Assembly (NCBI GenBank): GCA_030847615.1
Contig: JAUMIR010000001.1
Location: forward strand, 261,515,187 to 261,579,186
DNA from: Gambelia wislizenii
Lineage: Eukaryota; Chordata; Lepidosauria; Squamata; Crotaphytidae
DNA length: 64,000 nt
Direction: 5' to 3'
Made by a program: the position numbers and the translations under genes
Notes under the pieces: generated by a model
Database searches by the model: none
Told to the model about the DNA's origin: nothing
What the model saw: only the letters and a program-made list of their open reading frames with translations
Part shown: positions 11,459-23,101 of the stretch, piece after piece
Layout of the letters: each line of letters opens with the position of its first letter
How positions within the stretch are numbered: position 1 is the first letter of the stretch

Positions 11459-12043
11459 AGAAAAAAGAAAATAGAGGAACTTAAACAGATGACATGATCA
11501 GAACAATGAACCATTTTCTGAATTTCCCATTATGGTACCTATACACAAATAATTCAAGAAACATTTCTATTGCCAGTATAGATATTTCACTGCCATTTAC
11601 CACAGTCCTTCCAAAGATTCAGGTGCCAAGGAAAAGGCACTTGAGTGTAAAATGGTTCATTGTAGTGAGATCAATTTATCGAACATTTTCTCAAACTTTT
11701 AAGAGAAACTGTGGCGCTAAACACAGCAAAAAATAATTCTGGAAAATGCTCTTTTGCTCTGGTTCCTGCTGTGCTTGCTAAAGTTGCACACCAGTTTTAA
11801 TTAGCATTTAGCTAAGTACTCATTTTGATGTGGAAACTATGCGTAGGATTGAAGGAGCCTAAGAAGAAATATGTAGAATGAGCAAAAGAGCAATTGTAAG
11901 CAAATTACTGTGAGGAGTGCAGCAGTAATTATCCTGTAGACAAAAATTACAGTATACATTTCTTTTACAAGCCAATCTTATTCTGAAATATTTCAGCAAA
12001 ATTCCCAAGTTTTTACAAAACTATTAAAACTAAGATGCTTCAT

Positions 12044-12261
12044 TGCTGTGTGTTTTCAAGTTGTTTACAACTTATGGTGAACCTATCATGTGGTTTTCTT
12101 GGCAAGATTTGTTCAGAGGGGGTTTACCCTTGCCTTCCTTTGAGGTTGAGAGTGTGTGTAATGCTCAAGGTCTCTCAGTGGGCTTTTACAGCTGAGTGAG
12201 TAACATACCCTATTCTTCAGAGTCATAGTCCAATGCTCAAACTACTAAACTGCACTGGCTG
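12044..12261 (-). mobile_element. Sauria-type SINE, near full length
   Basis: On the minus strand it starts with a tRNA-like head (AGTGCAGTTTAGTAGTTTGA). It runs through a SINE body and an AAGAAAACC-ATGATAGGTT-like segment to an ACTTGAAAACACACAGC tail. It is diverged in the promoter boxes, so it is probably transcriptionally dead. Confidence 0.85.
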
Positions 12262-12609
12262 TTTCCAAAGCACCTTTATAATTGACATGACACCCATAGT
12301 TAAACTACAGGTTAAAATTTGTCACCTGTCTTCTCAGGAAGCTGTGTGTTTGTGAGTGGTGGGTATGTTAGGACTCTGTAGCAACACTATAAATGCAAAG
12401 AAAACAAAACACAAGTTTTGTTTCAGAGCTGGCTTGGAATTTTGTAAAATGTCCTGTTACCATGTTCTACTATCCCCTCCCCATAATTGGCAATATTGAA
12501 TACTTCACGGGGTCACAGGGGTGGACCAAAAAGGAGTTCAAACTGGAAGTCACAAGGACCTGGGAAGGTGTCTTGGAAATATTTTAGCAAACACACCCAA
12601 GATAGGAGT

Positions 12610-13235
12610 AAGCGGAGCCCCTAGTAAACAACACCATTTAGGAGGTATGTGCTAATCCCCTCTTGCCCCCCCTTGATGGTGAGTCACACATCATAAACAA
12701 ACAACTGACCTAAACAACTCATATTCCCATGAAATATCCATCTGTGCCCACTTTGTGTCCTACAATATTAGGTTGTCATAAACCAATCAATTTCTATCTC
12801 TCAGCCATAAAGAGCAATCAGCAGAGTTTCAGTTCCCTTTGTTTATTTGGTGGGAAACCCATCTAAGCTTTGTTCTGTGCCCAAATACCCCTTCAGGACA
12901 CAAAATATAGTATAAATATTACTCCCAACAATAGCAAGGTGTGCTACTGTGGACAAGTCCCAGCCACTCTCCCTGTTGGCGCACCCCCAACTTCCAGTAT
13001 CACCCTCCGACTTTTGAGTTCTTTGCTAATTCTCAAAATTGGTAACTATTGCTCTGTCTCTTGAATCTATTTATCTCTCCAAACTTTCTGCTTTTAACTC
13101 TTTGATAGCCTTATGTGGTTCTTCTGAGCATGTGTTGTGTGTGTGAGTGCTTTCTGTGGTATTTTCCAATAAAAACCAATTATTTCACTTTACTCTGGAG
13201 TTCTCTGCGGTTAGTACTGTTTTAAATGGTTTTCA
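12610..13235 (+). mobile_element. LTR-like repeat, copy 2
   Basis: Partner of 10310-10945, in the same orientation. It contains TTTTCCAATAAAAACC near 13162 as a likely polyadenylation signal, followed by a T-rich and GGTTAGTACT segment. Coding potential is nil. Confidence 0.6.
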
Positions 13236-13729
13236 GACTCTCACAGTATTCCATTTGAACTATAATAATTTCCCCAGCTAATAATAGATCATGGGTGGGC
13301 TCCCTACGGACCACCCCACCTCTTCAGCTAACAGCCCCACTTGGGCTTAGACCAGTTTTGAGCCCATCTGTTCAATTTGGGTCTCAGCTGAAGGAAATCT
13401 GATGAGTCATCCTGTCTATCTATTCAATAGCACTGGAAACCTTAAAACAGTATACTTCTTACTTTTCCTCAGAACTGGATGATTGCACACATGTATTAGA
13501 CCCATAGGAAGGAGTTGCAGGACCTGTAGTGAATCCTGAAATTGGTTTGTGCCCCCATTTCTTAGAATAAATTACTAAAGAGTAGGATAGTTGAGATTTC
13601 AGGTGTGTGAGTACATACATTCAGAGTCTTTGCTGTGACAATAGGATTGTTACAAATACAGAATTGTGTTGTTGTTTCCACTTCTTCAGTATTGGAGATA
13701 TGAACAAAAACCACAGAACCCAACTGTTG
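13236..13729. other. unassigned spacer
   Basis: No gene or repeat recognised. Confidence 0.3.
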
Positions 13730-15190
13730 GGTTGCCTTGGCTGATGACCTTCGTCTGAGCATCGACAGGGGTAGTGTGACCCTGTTGGTGCTACTGGATC
13801 TCTCAGCGGCTTTTGACACAATAGATCATGACATCCTCCTGGATCGCCTGAGAAGGCTAGGAATTGGAGGCACTGTGCTGTAGTGGTTCCGTTCCTTCCT
13901 CTCAGGCAGATTCCAGATGGTGATGCTCGGGGACAGTTGCTCTGCAAGGAAAGAACTTGATTGTGGCGTCCCACAAGGCACTATCCTGTCCCCGATGCTA
14001 TTCAATATATATATGAAGCCGCTGGGAGAGATCATCCGGAGGCAGGGGGCGTGGTGTTATCAGTATGCTGATGACACCCAGATATATTTCTCCATGCCTT
14101 GGTCTTCAGCTCTCACTTCAGATGGTATCTCTTATCTTAATGATTGTCTTAAGGCAGTAATGGACTGGATGAGGGAAAACAGATTGAAGCTGAATCCAGA
14201 TAAAATGGAGGTACGCACAGTAGCACCCCCAAACCCAGGCATTGGGATACAGTCTCCAGTCCTTGATGGGGTCACACTCTCATTCAAGGAATGTGTTCAC
14301 AGTCTCGGGGTGCTCCTGGACCCATCGCTCCAGATGATGAATCAGGTAAATGCGACGGTCAGGAGTGCCTGTTATCAGCTTTGGCTGATACGCCAGCTGC
14401 TCCCTTTCCTGGAAGTTGGGGATCTTGAGACCGTGGTACATTCTCTGGTAACCTCCCGTCTTGATTTCTCCAGTGCACTCTACATAGGGCTACCTTCGTG
14501 CTTGGTCCGGAAACTCCAACTAGTACAGAATATGGCAGCCAGACTGGTCTCGGGTACATCAAGAAAAGACCACATAACATCGATCTTAAGATCACTCTAC
14601 TTGCTGACCATTAATTTCCGGGCCCAGTACAAGGTGTTGGTTATCATCTTTAAAGCTCTAAATGGCTTGGGTCCAACCTATCTTTGGGACCACCTCCTTC
14701 CATATAATCTTCCCCATGCACTCAGGTCCTCTGGGAGGTATTTGTTACAACCTTTAAAAACTAGGCTTTTCTCAAACTTATGGAGGGCCTTTTTGGCTAT
14801 TGCTCTGAGATTATGGAATGGCCTACTGAATGAGATCTGTCATATTACTACCCTAATTAGCTTTTTAAAAGCTCTTAAGACAGATCTCTTCCAGCAGGCC
14901 TTTCCTGAATAGATAGCCGGCCATCAAAAAGAAAAAAGAAAAAAGAAATCTAGCTTGTCCTGATCTCACCACAGCCACTGTCCATTGTTTATTTATTTTT
15001 ATTTTTTATTTTTAATTGTATTTTTGTATTTTTAAATATGTTTTAATTCTTAAATTATTTAATTGTAGTTTAACGTGGGGTAGGATGGAGGGTCTGGATG
15101 TATATTTTAACTGTTGTAAGCCACCCCAATTGCATTTCATAAAGGGATAGGATATAAATAAAATGTTATTATTATATTATTATTATAATT
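13730..15190 (+). pseudogene. L2-clade LINE: reverse transcriptase half plus 3' tail
   Basis: The frame begins at about 13740 with LLVLLDLSAAFDTIDHDILL, which is RT motif A. One in-frame TAG interrupts it near 13881. It then stays open for 331 codons (13917-14912), with CGVPQGTILSPMLFNIYM (motif B) and YADD at residues 50-53 of that frame. The thumb and C-terminal blocks follow (GVLLDPSL, a VQNMAARLV-like block, FLKALKTDLFQQAF before the stop). The blocks and spacing are those of the L2 group of non-LTR retrotransposons. The 3' UTR ends in GGATATAAATAAAATG followed by a TTA microsatellite at about 15165-15190. The endonuclease half is missing. A single nonsense change in about 390 codons means modest decay. 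Confidence 0.85.
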
Positions 15191-15587
15191 ATGGCTGGTC
15201 TTTCTAGGCAGGTGGCCAACCAAATATGAGTGTGCCTTCTTTGGTATCATTGGTTTCTGCTGCCATTTTCTACTTTAAACACATCAGCCCATGGTGACCC
15301 CTCTCAAACAACCTCAACTCTTCCTTCTCTATACATGCCTATTCCTTTTATGACCCCCCCTATAATGTGCCTGAAAAAAAAGAAGAATACAGGCAGCACA
15401 AGCAGCAGCCTAGGTTAGTCTTTTACAGATCATGGGCTCTCCAGATATTTTGGATTACAACTCCCACTATCCCAAACCATTGGCTATGTTGTAAAGTAGG
15501 ATCAATAAGCCAAAATATGGAGGGACCTGGATTAGGGAAGGTCAGTCTTCAGGATCAGAGCAGACCCCTCCAAAAAAACCCAGAACA
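15191..15587. other. spacer with a foldback-element fragment
   Basis: 15430-15490 (CTCCAGATATTTTGGATTAC then AACTCCCACTATCCC) matches one arm of the sauropsid foldback family also seen at 27025-27125, 42640-42725 and 63235-63350. The remainder is the left flank of the L1. Confidence 0.5.
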
Positions 15588-15588
15588 G

Positions 15589-17513
15589 ATTTCCGGTTGG
15601 CGATGGGGTTGTGGATGGCTGCTGTAGCTCACTGTAGAGCACAAACAGCCACCGGGTAGGAGAATTCTGGCAGTTGTTTTTTTTAGTCAAGAGCCAGAAA
15701 AATCTTCTTTCTGTGAAAAACGAATCTGAGTGGGCTCAGCTTGAAAGTCCCTTAAACTCTCTTATTATTTTTTTTTTGAGAGAATGGGAGGACAGAGGCT
15801 GAGGAAGTCGCTGAGCCATCAATGCTCCTACCAGGGAGTCCTCCTTGGGAGGCCCATAGCAACCCCGCTGACTTTTAAATTTTGAAGACAATATAAAAAG
15901 CAGAGGCTCAGCATATTCACAGGGAATTTGAACTGGTAAGCACTTTCAAAATATAAACTACACATGCAAAAAGATTGAAAGAAAGCAAGAATTTTATCAG
16001 AAAACGCTGAGGGAAACTTAACGTGAGAATAAGGGTGGAGTAGTAAAACGTGGAAGAAGCCAGAGGAAGGAAGGCGCAAAGGCAGGATGGTATCGAAGGG
16101 TGCAGAGGAGGTGGAAGAAAGGCATAAGGAGACTGAAGGAGGAGGGAAGGAGCTGGCGAGAGTAAGAGAAAAAAGAAGGGAGTGGTGAGAAACAGAGAGG
16201 TGGAGAGAGACGAAGAGAAAGTGGAGAACACAGCACAACGAAGTAGGAAACGAAGGCAGGTGAAAGATGAACGGAGGGGTAAGAGAAGCAGCGGCCTCAG
16301 AAGAATAGGTGGTGAAGTGTGGCGAGATAGGGACGGAAGCAACTGGGCAGGTAGCGAAGGGAGGAGAAGGAGCGGAGGTGAAAGCAGAAGAGAAATAACC
16401 AAAGCCAGGGAAATTAGAGAAGAGAAGAGGAGACGAGAAGAAGAGAAGACAGGGAGATAGCAAAAAGTGAAAGACAGAAGCTAAAGGGACATTATAAATT
16501 CAGAAGACAGAGACGCAGTAGACTCAGAAGGCAAAGTGAGACAATACCCAAACCAGCGGAAAAGGACAGAGAAAGAGGCAGCTGCAGAAAGACGGAGGCT
16601 TGGAGTCTGGAAAGAGGAATTAGAGGTGTAGAAGACAGGAGTGAAGGTGAAGGAGATTGGGGAAACAGAAAGAAGAAGATGGAGCGGTTGGTCGAAAGTG
16701 GGTGAAGGGAAAAGGAAAAGAAAATAACACGGGGAATGATAGAGGAGTAAGGTAAAAGAACTGGGGGGAAAGAGGACTGGGGGAAAATAGACATAGTACA
16801 AATACATAAGAACTATTAAAAGGGGAAGAAAAAGAAATAAAGGTGTGCTTTGAGGAACCTAAACGACAAAACTGGAGGAAGGAATATAAAACATAGTGAA
16901 TAAGGAGAGGGAGAAATAAAGCAAAATACAAATTTAAGATACTCCTTAGAGGCATTGTAGCAAAATTAAGTATAACATAAAGTATAGGAACTTTACTAGC
17001 TTGAATACACTCCCTATAATAAAACTTATTTTGTGAGCTACCTTATTTTGTGGATAAGCTGAGACATAGATAAAAAGTGAAGCAATATTCAAGTTGTGGT
17101 TTGAGCAAAGTAATAACTAATTTAGTAAGCAAATCCATGATAACATACTGTAAGCTGAGGTTCCTTTTGATAGAAATTTGAGAGGAATTTGATCTGAAAA
17201 GTGAAACTGTACAGTTGGAATTGTGGACTTAAGAATATTCTTTCCTTATACCTGATTACTGTGTCATATTATACAATCTAGCTTTATTGATTTAATCTGA
17301 ATATTGCTGTGATGGTTCTTAGCTGAATATAAATGTTGATATAATATCAAGTTATATTGTGAAGTGTGAAGGAGAGAGAGGTAAAAGCTGAGAAGCCTTA
17401 ATAGATTAGAAGAAAGTGGTATAAGAAAACACAAAATAAACAAACAGAGTTTAAAAGGGAAAAAAACCCTGTACAAATAAGTAAGATATTGGAAAGAGAC
17501 AAGTTAGATAAAA
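15589..17513 (+). promoter_or_regulatory. L1 5' UTR, strongly purine-biased
   Basis: From about 15900 to 16960 the plus strand is almost all A and G, and pyrimidine runs are rare. It then grades into A-rich sequence. No conserved coding frame is present. The long minus-strand open frames at 15828-16463 and 16481-16955 are rich in Ser, Leu, Phe and Pro only because the strand is polypyrimidine. In LINE-1 this position holds the internal promoter; I cannot identify individual factor sites. Confidence 0.7.
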
Positions 17514-18548
17514 ATGTCTGTAAAAAGACAGACACAAATCCAGACACTGACAACAAGAAGACAATCTGTAGAAAAACCAGAGATTCAGAGAAATAAGAAA
17601 AGATATTAAAAAGGAACTAGATGACTTTGGGAAAAAATTAAATAAAATAACAGCAGATGTGGAACAACTAAATGAAAGAGTTGAAGAATTGGGTACAAAA
17701 ACGAAAAAGTTGGAAAAATCAACAGAACAGTTAAAAATGCAAAACGAACAAGGACAGGAGAAAGACTTGGAGTTTGAAGTGAGATTACGGGGAAAATGCT
17801 CGAAAATAAGAGGTTTAATCAAAATAGAAGAAGAAGACTTATATAAAAGATTAATACTGGGATTGGCAGACTTTGTGAGATACCGTTAGAAAAGATGGAA
17901 GCAGAGATTGATAGAATATTTAGAATAAATTCAAAGATTGCATTTCAAAGAAAGCTGCCAAGGAATATTGTTATCTACTTCACGAGAGGAAAAATTAGAG
18001 ATATGATTCTACAAAAGAATTAAGAAATTAATTTAATGATAGAAGAAAATGAAGTTGAGACATACAAAGTTTTTCCAACTCAAATTTTGAAAAGAAGAAA
18101 AGACTATCAATTGATTACAGCTAGGTTCAAAGAAAGGGTATACAATACAGATGGGAAAGAGTAGAGGGAATATCCTTCACATATAGACAGAGGAGATACA
18201 GATTGAATACACTAAAGAAGGCGAAGGAATTTTTTGACAAAATATGGGAAAGAATTGAATGGAAAAGAAAGGGGAAAGGATGAAGAAGACTTATTAGAAA
18301 GAACAGAAATCTTGAAAGAAAAAAAGGGAAAAGGAAAGAAACAAGAAGGAGAAATTAAGAACATGAGAGGCACTAGGGAAGAGCTAGAAGGGGAAGAAAT
18401 AGAGAACAGAAGTAAAGAAGAAGAGGAAGTAGAATCGGAAGTAGAAGATGAGGTAGAGGAAGAAGGAGGACCTGTGGGAACAGAAGAGGTAAAAGATGAT
18501 GAACAAGAAGAAAAAGAAGAGGTAATAAATTTAAGGCAAAATAAATAA
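17514..18548 (+). pseudogene. L1 ORF1 (RNA-binding coiled-coil protein), broken
   Basis: The start is probably ATG at 17514 (MSVKRQT). A frameshift near 17610 leads into a heptad-rich coiled coil (VEQLNERVEELGTKTKKLEK, about 17650-17730). This is followed by an RRM-like region (LEFEVRLRGKCSKIRGL) and, after a stop at 17887, a C-terminal-domain-like block (KLPRNIVIYFTRGKIRDMIL). L1 ORF1p trimerises through the coiled coil and binds its own RNA. The last 105 codons (18234-18548) form an unusual Lys/Glu then Glu/Asp-rich tail with blocks such as EEEEVESEVEDEVEEEGG. Several stops and shifts make this copy non-functional. Confidence 0.75.
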
Positions 18549-18600
18549 ATGGGGGGAAATTGCTACTACATAATGTTAATAATAAACTGAATAAGTGAAA

Positions 18601-18687
18601 TGGATATGAAATTATTATCGTGGAATGTAAGGGGGATGAATTCTCCCTACAAAAGAAAGCAGAGCAGACGTGGTCTGCATTCAAGAA
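18601..18687 (+). pseudogene. L1 ORF2 start, endonuclease N-terminus
   Basis: The frame from ATG at 18601 reads MDMKLLSWNVRGMNSPYKRK. After a small deletion and frame change it continues as ADVVCIQE, the first two conserved blocks of the APE-type endonuclease. The reading is cut at 18687 by the Ngaro insert and resumes at 25065 with THIKDKNQNLL. Confidence 0.85.
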
Positions 18688-19920
18688 CCGCAGTTCCCCC
18701 TTATCAGGCGCAGCCTGTGGGAGGGGGGAGCGGCATTTGCCTGCCACAAAGGGAGGAGACCAGCTACTGAGATGCTAGGTGTGCTAGCACCAGCATCAGA
18801 AACGGGGCAGGGCTGAGCTGAGGGTGTATTTAAGGCCGCTCCACCCCCCCCTTTCCCTCTTTTCAGCTTGATCGATCGTGGAGATCTATCTTAAGCAGGC
18901 TTGATAGTCGTGATCTGAAGAAGGCTTGGTGGAGCGAGCGGTCCGGGAGGACAAACAGCTGATTGATTTGCCTTTGAAAGAGGGCTTTGTGAAGCGAACA
19001 GTCTGGGAGGACAAACAGCGGATTGGTTTGACTTTCGTATCCGGGGAAGGGGTTTTCCCTCTGTGCCTCTATGTTTCCCTTGGGCCTCAGGAGAAGGGGG
19101 ATTGCTTGCCCGATTGCGGTCTACTCACGAGCAGCCTGATCTCCTGGGGGGAGGTTTTTCCCCATGTTTCCCTGGGCTTGGTCGCGGCTGCGACCAATGT
19201 TTTGCAGGGGAAGCGTAAGTCGCTTGCCTGATCTCCGGGGTGATTGCCGGGGGGATCAGCTGCAGTCCAGGGAGGAAAAACAGCAGCCTTGTGGCCTTTG
19301 ATCTCCTGGGAGGGGATTTTCTCCCACGTTTCCCTTACTGCCTTTGATCTCCAAGGGAAGGGGTTTTTACCCTGTGCTTCCCTTGGCTTGGTCGCGGCTG
19401 CAACCAGTGGTCCATGGGGGAAATGGAGGCTGCTTGCCTGCTCTCTGGGGCGTTTGCCTGCACTTTAGGTGCTGTACAGTCTTCTGGCCTCGACTAGGCT
19501 GGTCAGGTTTATTTGCCTTTTGCCTGGGTTGGAAGCTTTTATGGCGGGCCACCAGGGGGGTGTTCAATAGCACTAAGCATATTGAGGCTGCAGTGCCTCT
19601 CACGGGCCAACAGAGGGCTCTCTCTTGCTGCCAATCATTGGACGGATTGAGAGTTCCTTTGGTGGGCCATGAGGGGTGGTGGTGGTAACAGTTTAGTCCG
19701 GTGGCTGCAATTATTTGGGTGGGACACCAGAGGGCTCCCATTGTGGCATATATTTGGGCAGAGTACAGGGTTGCATCTGTTTAAGGGCAGCCATTTTATC
19801 AGGCACCGGCAACCATTTTATGTGCCTGAGTTAGTGAGTGGTACTGCATTATTGGTGACCTATATTGTATGGTGCTCTAGTTCTGGTGATTAGTTGTTGA
19901 TATTTGGCTGAGTTGGGGAC

Positions 19921-19965
<45 letters not shown>

Positions 19966-20006
19966 TAACTTTATCAACTAGAACAATAATAACTTAATAA
20001 CAGATT
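18688..20006 (+). promoter_or_regulatory. Ngaro 5' leader with degenerate internal repeats
   Basis: A TATTTAAGG box-like site lies at about 18828-18836. Two 61-bp tandem units start near 18923 and 18984 (both contain GGGAGGACAAACAGC). A TTTCCCT...GGCTTGGTCGCGGCTGC block occurs near 19170 and again near 19383. A (TAA)n microsatellite of about 42 bp occupies 19921-19963, just before the first gag ATG. No confident coding frame is present. Whether this is promoter, terminal repeat A, or both cannot be decided by eye. Confidence 0.5.
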
Positions 20007-20396
20007 ATGGCACCCATAAGGGGCAAGAAAGGGGGTAAGGGCAAGGGCCCTGCCCCCAAGGTAGTTCCAAAACCTCCTGAGATACCAGAGCATGATTCCT
20101 CCAGTGATGGTGAGGCTAATATCCCTTGGCCTGCCATCCTAGAGAGGATTCACAAATTAGAGGAGAGCCATGGTGCACCTAGTGTGCCATCAATGCCCAA
20201 AGGCGGGCAACAGGACAGAAAGTGCAAGATTTCTAACCAAATTCTCACTCGCTTGGATGCCCTAGAAAGAAGGATCCAGTCTGACAGGGCCTCAGGATCC
20301 AAGGATGATGGGAATGCCGGGATGCTTGAATCTCCAGAGATTCCGGATCAGGCCACGGATGCAGGAGGGCCTTCAGGCTCTGTAGGTGAGTTTTAG
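20007..20396 (+). pseudogene. Ngaro ORF1 (gag N-terminus)
   Basis: A 129-codon frame starts MAPIRGKKGGKGKGPAPK, a basic glycine/lysine N-terminus. An acidic/serine patch (EHDSSSDGEA) and a helix-rich stretch with coiled-coil character (ILERIHKLEES, ILTRLDALERRIQ) follow. It ends at TAG 20394-20396 after GPSGSVGEF. The gag-like reading continues downstream in other frames, so the full ORF1 is probably broken here rather than naturally this short. Assignment as gag rests on position and composition. Confidence 0.6.
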
Positions 20397-20399
20397 GAC

Positions 20400-21445
20400 A
20401 CAAATACATCAGCCATGCCCAGTTATTTTTGGCCCTGGGGGGTTTAACATCACACACCCAGGGTGATACAGGGCTGGCTGTGGGTGGTGGCACAGCACAT
20501 ATAGGGTGGCCCATGCTGCAATCACCTCTGAGCTGGACACCCCCACAGTGGTCCACATGGCCACTTTGGGGGGCCAGCCAGTTTTCCTGCAATCCAACAG
20601 GCATTCAGTCAGTACAGGGGAATTCTTCAGCTCCGAGTTATGTGGCCCATGCCGCAATCCCCTCTGAGCTGGACATCCCCGCAGTGGTCCACATGCCGCC
20701 TTGGGGGGCCAGCCAGTTTTCCTGCAATCCAACAGGCATTGAATCAGTACAGGGGAATTCTTCAGCTCTGAGTTATGAGGCAGTTGCATATGGAGCTATT
20801 CCTTTTGGTGATCTGACCTTACTCTTGGGCGATCACCTATTGCAGTTGACACGTGACAACATTATAAAAGGGGAATACGTAGACGTATTCTCTTTGCTAT
20901 ATCGAGAGCTAGAGAAGAAAGACAGATGAATTGGATGATAAGGAGAAAGAAAAGATCAAAAAGAGGAAGGTGTAATGCATTTGGTCCAATTGGCTGTCGG
21001 GGTTTTTGATTTTAGCAGGGGTTATTGTCAAGGCACACCCCCTCCACGCAGCAGCTCTGATGCAATACATGGACATCATTCATAGGGCTTACACTGATTA
21101 CGCCGGGCTGGCTTGGTTGTTATACGATGAGGCCTTTAGCAAGCGGGCCGCCATCTACCCGTCATTACGATGGGATATGATGCATCCTCAGTTGTGGATG
21201 TAGCTTATGACTCCGGCTCGGCCAATTCAGGGGGAGAGGATGCATAGCAGACATCTTGTCCTGAAAGGCCCCATGGTAGCCATGTAGCAGACACCACCAG
21301 GGAACACCCAGGGGCATAAGCTCCTATGCTGGGGCTTTTCTTCTCAAGGGAATTGCAATACAAAGCCTTGCAAGTATAGCCATGACTGCTCTATCTGTGG
21401 GGCTCCCCACTCCTTTTGCAACTGCCCAAGAGGTAGGGGGCAATT
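20400..21445 (+). pseudogene. Ngaro gag core and zinc-binding C-terminus
   Basis: The frame at 20429-20929 ends with PFGDLTLLLGDHLLQLTRDN and FSLLYRELEKKDR, a gag-like conserved end. It contains a 135-bp tandem duplication (units at about 20510-20645 and 20646-20780), an in-frame 45-codon repeat. A second segment at 21006-21203 (LMQYMDIIHRAYTDYAGLAW, YPSLRWDMMH) and a cysteine/histidine cluster at about 21327-21430 (C-x8-C-x4-C-x3-H, then C-x2-C-x3-H-x2-C) follow in shifted frames. Stops at 20927 and 21201 and shifts between the pieces disable the protein. Confidence 0.65.
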
Positions 21446-23101
21446 TCGAGGTGCGCAAGGTGGTCAAGGGGGCAGCAAAGGCCAAATCAGCAATACTCCA
21501 GCTCCAAAAGGGCCCCAGCCCAGTTAAGTTTGAAGTCTTGGGCTGTTTGCTTAAGTTTTATCCTAATAAGGAAGCAGCCAGTTATTTGTTTAATGGTTTT
21601 AAAGTTGGGTTTAGGATTCCTTTTCAAGGCCCTAGGCCTGCCTATCGGGTGAGTAATTTTCAATCAGTTAAGGGTTTAGAAACAGTTGTTAGGGCCAAAA
21701 TTTTAAAGGAAGTTTTGGAAGGCAGGGTGGCAGGATCCTTTAACCAGCCGCCAGTAGCCAACCTGCGGGTTTCCCCTTTGGGTATAGTACTTAAAAAGAC
21801 ACCAGGGGAGTTCAGATTGATCCACCACCTATCTTATCCAAGGGGTGAAACAATAAATGATTTCATACCTGCCGAGTTGTTTTCAGTTAGGTATACCTCC
21901 TTTGATGAGGCCATCAGGGAGGTCCAGAGACATGGCCCAGGTGCCGAAATGGCAAAATGCAATATTAAGTCAGCCTTTTGCCTTTTGCCGGTACACCCCG
22001 AGGACTTTGAATTATTGGGTTCTTACTTTGAGGGTCAATTTTACATGGACAGGGCTCTGCCCATGGGGTGTTCCGTTTCTTGCAATGCCTTCGAGACATT
22101 TAATACATTTCTAGAGTGGGCTTTGAAGGCTAGAACAGGCATGTCAGGTATTGTGCAGTATTTGGATGATTTTTTGTTCATTGGGGAAGGTGGCTTGGGC
22201 AGATGCGCACATTTGCTGTGTCAGTTTGAGCTATTTTCAGAGGAACTGGGAGTTCCTTTGGCACCTGAAAAAACCGAGGGCCTGGCGCTGCAAATCGTAT
22301 ATCTAGGTATCGAAATTGACACCATTAATCAGTGATGCTGCCTGACGGAAGCCAAGGTGACAGACCTGATGAACAGAGTGGCAGTGTTTATGTTACATAA
22401 GAAGGCCAGCCTCAGGGAATTTCAAGTGCTGATAGGACACCTGAACTTTGCCTGTAAGGTAATAGCACAGGGGAGGGCTTTCCTACATCGATTGTGTGAT
22501 GCCATTAAAGGTGTTTCCATGCCACACTACAGGATCCGCATTACTGCGTAGATACGTAGCAACCTCCAAGTATGGAGAGAATTTTTAGGGCAATTTAATG
22601 GTGTCTCATTTTGGCGGGAGGAAAGGAAACTACAGGGGGACCTGCAAATTGCATCCGACGTGGCAGGCACCATAGGGTTTGGGGTTTATTTCGCAAGATG
22701 TTGGTGTGCATCAGAATGGCCCCCGGACTGGGTGGCTTCAGAAATTTCAGGGGACCTAACTTTTTTGAAATTCTTTCCTATCTTGGTGGCGGTCCATATT
22801 TGGACAGCAGAATTGGCAAACTCCACTGTTCATTTCTGGTGCAATAATATGTCCACGGTTCATGTCATAAACTCCTTGACCTCCAAATCTTCCTGGGTCA
22901 TGTGGCTAGTGTGGGCTTTCACTTTGCAATGCTTACAGCGCAACATTTTGTTTGTGGCCCGGCATGTGGTGGGCATTGACAATGGCATTGCTGACGCTCT
23001 TTCCCGCATGCAGATGGAGCGCTTCAGAGAGTTGGCTCCAGACGCGATGCCTGAAGGTGAGCTGATGCCCGCACACCTGTGGACGATTGGGAGGTCGAGG
23101 T
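21382..23101 (+). pseudogene. Ngaro reverse transcriptase-RNase H
   Basis: The first 317 codons are open (21382-22335). They contain VLKKTPGEFRLIHHLSYP, then NIKSAF at residues 194-199, the position of the motif A catalytic aspartate (D to N). GCSVSCNAFETF is motif B and YLDD at 260-263 is intact. TGA at 22333-22335 and TAG at 22549-22551 break the link to a connection region (FQVLIGHLNFAC). The RNase H is in 22660-23101: ASDVAGTIGFG has a first acidic site, then HFWCNNMSTV shows N (22843-22845) where an Asp is expected, and DNGIADALSR closes the domain. This ORF overlaps the tyrosine recombinase ORF by about 20 bp. The enzyme cannot be active. Confidence 0.85.

Larger units (their letters stand above)
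10946..12609 (+). other. sequence between the two LTR-like copies
   Basis: About 1.65 kb with no recognisable gag, protease, polymerase or integrase frame. It contains two Sauria-type SINE copies (separate entries). It could be the deleted interior of one LTR element, or the two LTR-like copies may be independent solo insertions. Confidence 0.4.

Noticed and set aside
15828..16955. Long minus-strand open frames rich in Ser, Leu, Phe and Pro
   Set aside because: They are read from the polypyrimidine complement of the L1 5' region; low complexity, no domain.
18373..18747. Minus-strand 124-codon frame with leucine-rich blocks
   Set aside because: It is the complement of the Glu/Lys-rich ORF1 tail and crosses the L1/Ngaro junction.
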